64,000 nucleotides of DNA from Sporobolomyces roseus (taxonomy: Eukaryota > Basidiomycota > Microbotryomycetes > Sporidiobolales > Sporidiobolaceae). Below, piece after piece: positions 61,508-64,000 of this stretch; positions within the stretch are counted from its first letter, which is position 1; each line of letters begins with the position of its first letter. The notes beneath the pieces are model-generated. The model had not been told where the DNA came from. It saw only the letters and a program-made list of their open reading frames with translations, and searched no databases. The stretch covers positions 2,356,001-2,420,000 of the forward strand of contig JADILM010000001.1 of the NCBI GenBank assembly GCA_016617785.1, given 5' to 3'. The position numbers and the translations under genes are program-made.

Positions 61508-64000
<2,493 letters not shown>

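Overview
This 64 kb window looks like a gene-dense contig from a basidiomycete fungus, most likely a Tremellomycete-type yeast. Nearly every gene is cut by several short GT-AG introns with CTGAC-like branch points. Housekeeping genes sit head-to-head or tail-to-tail with short spacers. One gene encodes a CAP59/CMT1-type (GT69) mannosyltransferase, a family prominent in Cryptococcus and its relatives. The organism call is inference; the gene calls rest on conserved motifs and on spliced reading frames worked out by eye.

Layout. 1-2289 (-): BRE1, cut by the left edge. 3489-4390 (+): DUF2237 protein. 4783-6011 (+): an unknown gene with an in-frame stop, paralogous to 16013-17216 (-). 6867-6975 (+): intron-containing tRNA-Arg(ACG). 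7396-9389 (-): GT69 mannosyltransferase. 9990-11561 (-): HEM2, head-to-head with an arrestin-domain adaptor (11723-14060 +). 14303-15568 (-): PRCC-like protein. 17852-20877 (+): mitochondrial IF-2. 21059-22199 (-): short-chain dehydrogenase. 22466-25303 (-): polytopic membrane protein. 26066-28535 (+): Gln/Ala-rich low-complexity protein. 28869-31455 (-): cytochrome P450. 31754-37491 (-): very long coiled-coil protein with a GAR (GAS2) microtubule-binding domain. 37877-38785 (-): U4/U6.U5 snRNP 27K protein. 39022-41272 (+): aldehyde dehydrogenase. 41551-44928 (-): eIF3c. 45085-46216 (+): ATP synthase OSCP. 46789-49262 (+): amino-acid/GABA-type permease. 49591-50543 (-): small Zn2Cys6 regulator. 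50897-53377 (-): START-domain protein. 53652-55169 (-): Old Yellow Enzyme (OYE). 55741-60054 (-): second OYE gene, broken by about 2.9 kb of foreign DNA. 60242-60897 (+): complex I 17.8 kDa-type subunit. 61508 to beyond the right edge (-): NIMA-family kinase.

The genes do not form one pathway. They are mostly conserved core functions: chromatin, haem synthesis, splicing, cytosolic and mitochondrial translation, and respiration. A few accessory metabolic and transport genes are mixed in. The clearest accessory region is 55.7-60.1 kb. There a tandem OYE duplicate has been split by an insertion that carries two terminal-inverted-repeat elements, one flanked by TA dinucleotides, and about 2 kb that I cannot explain. 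Other points of interest are the unknown paralogous gene pair, an eIF3c start codon that appears to be split by an intron, and two head-to-head promoters only about 160 bp long.
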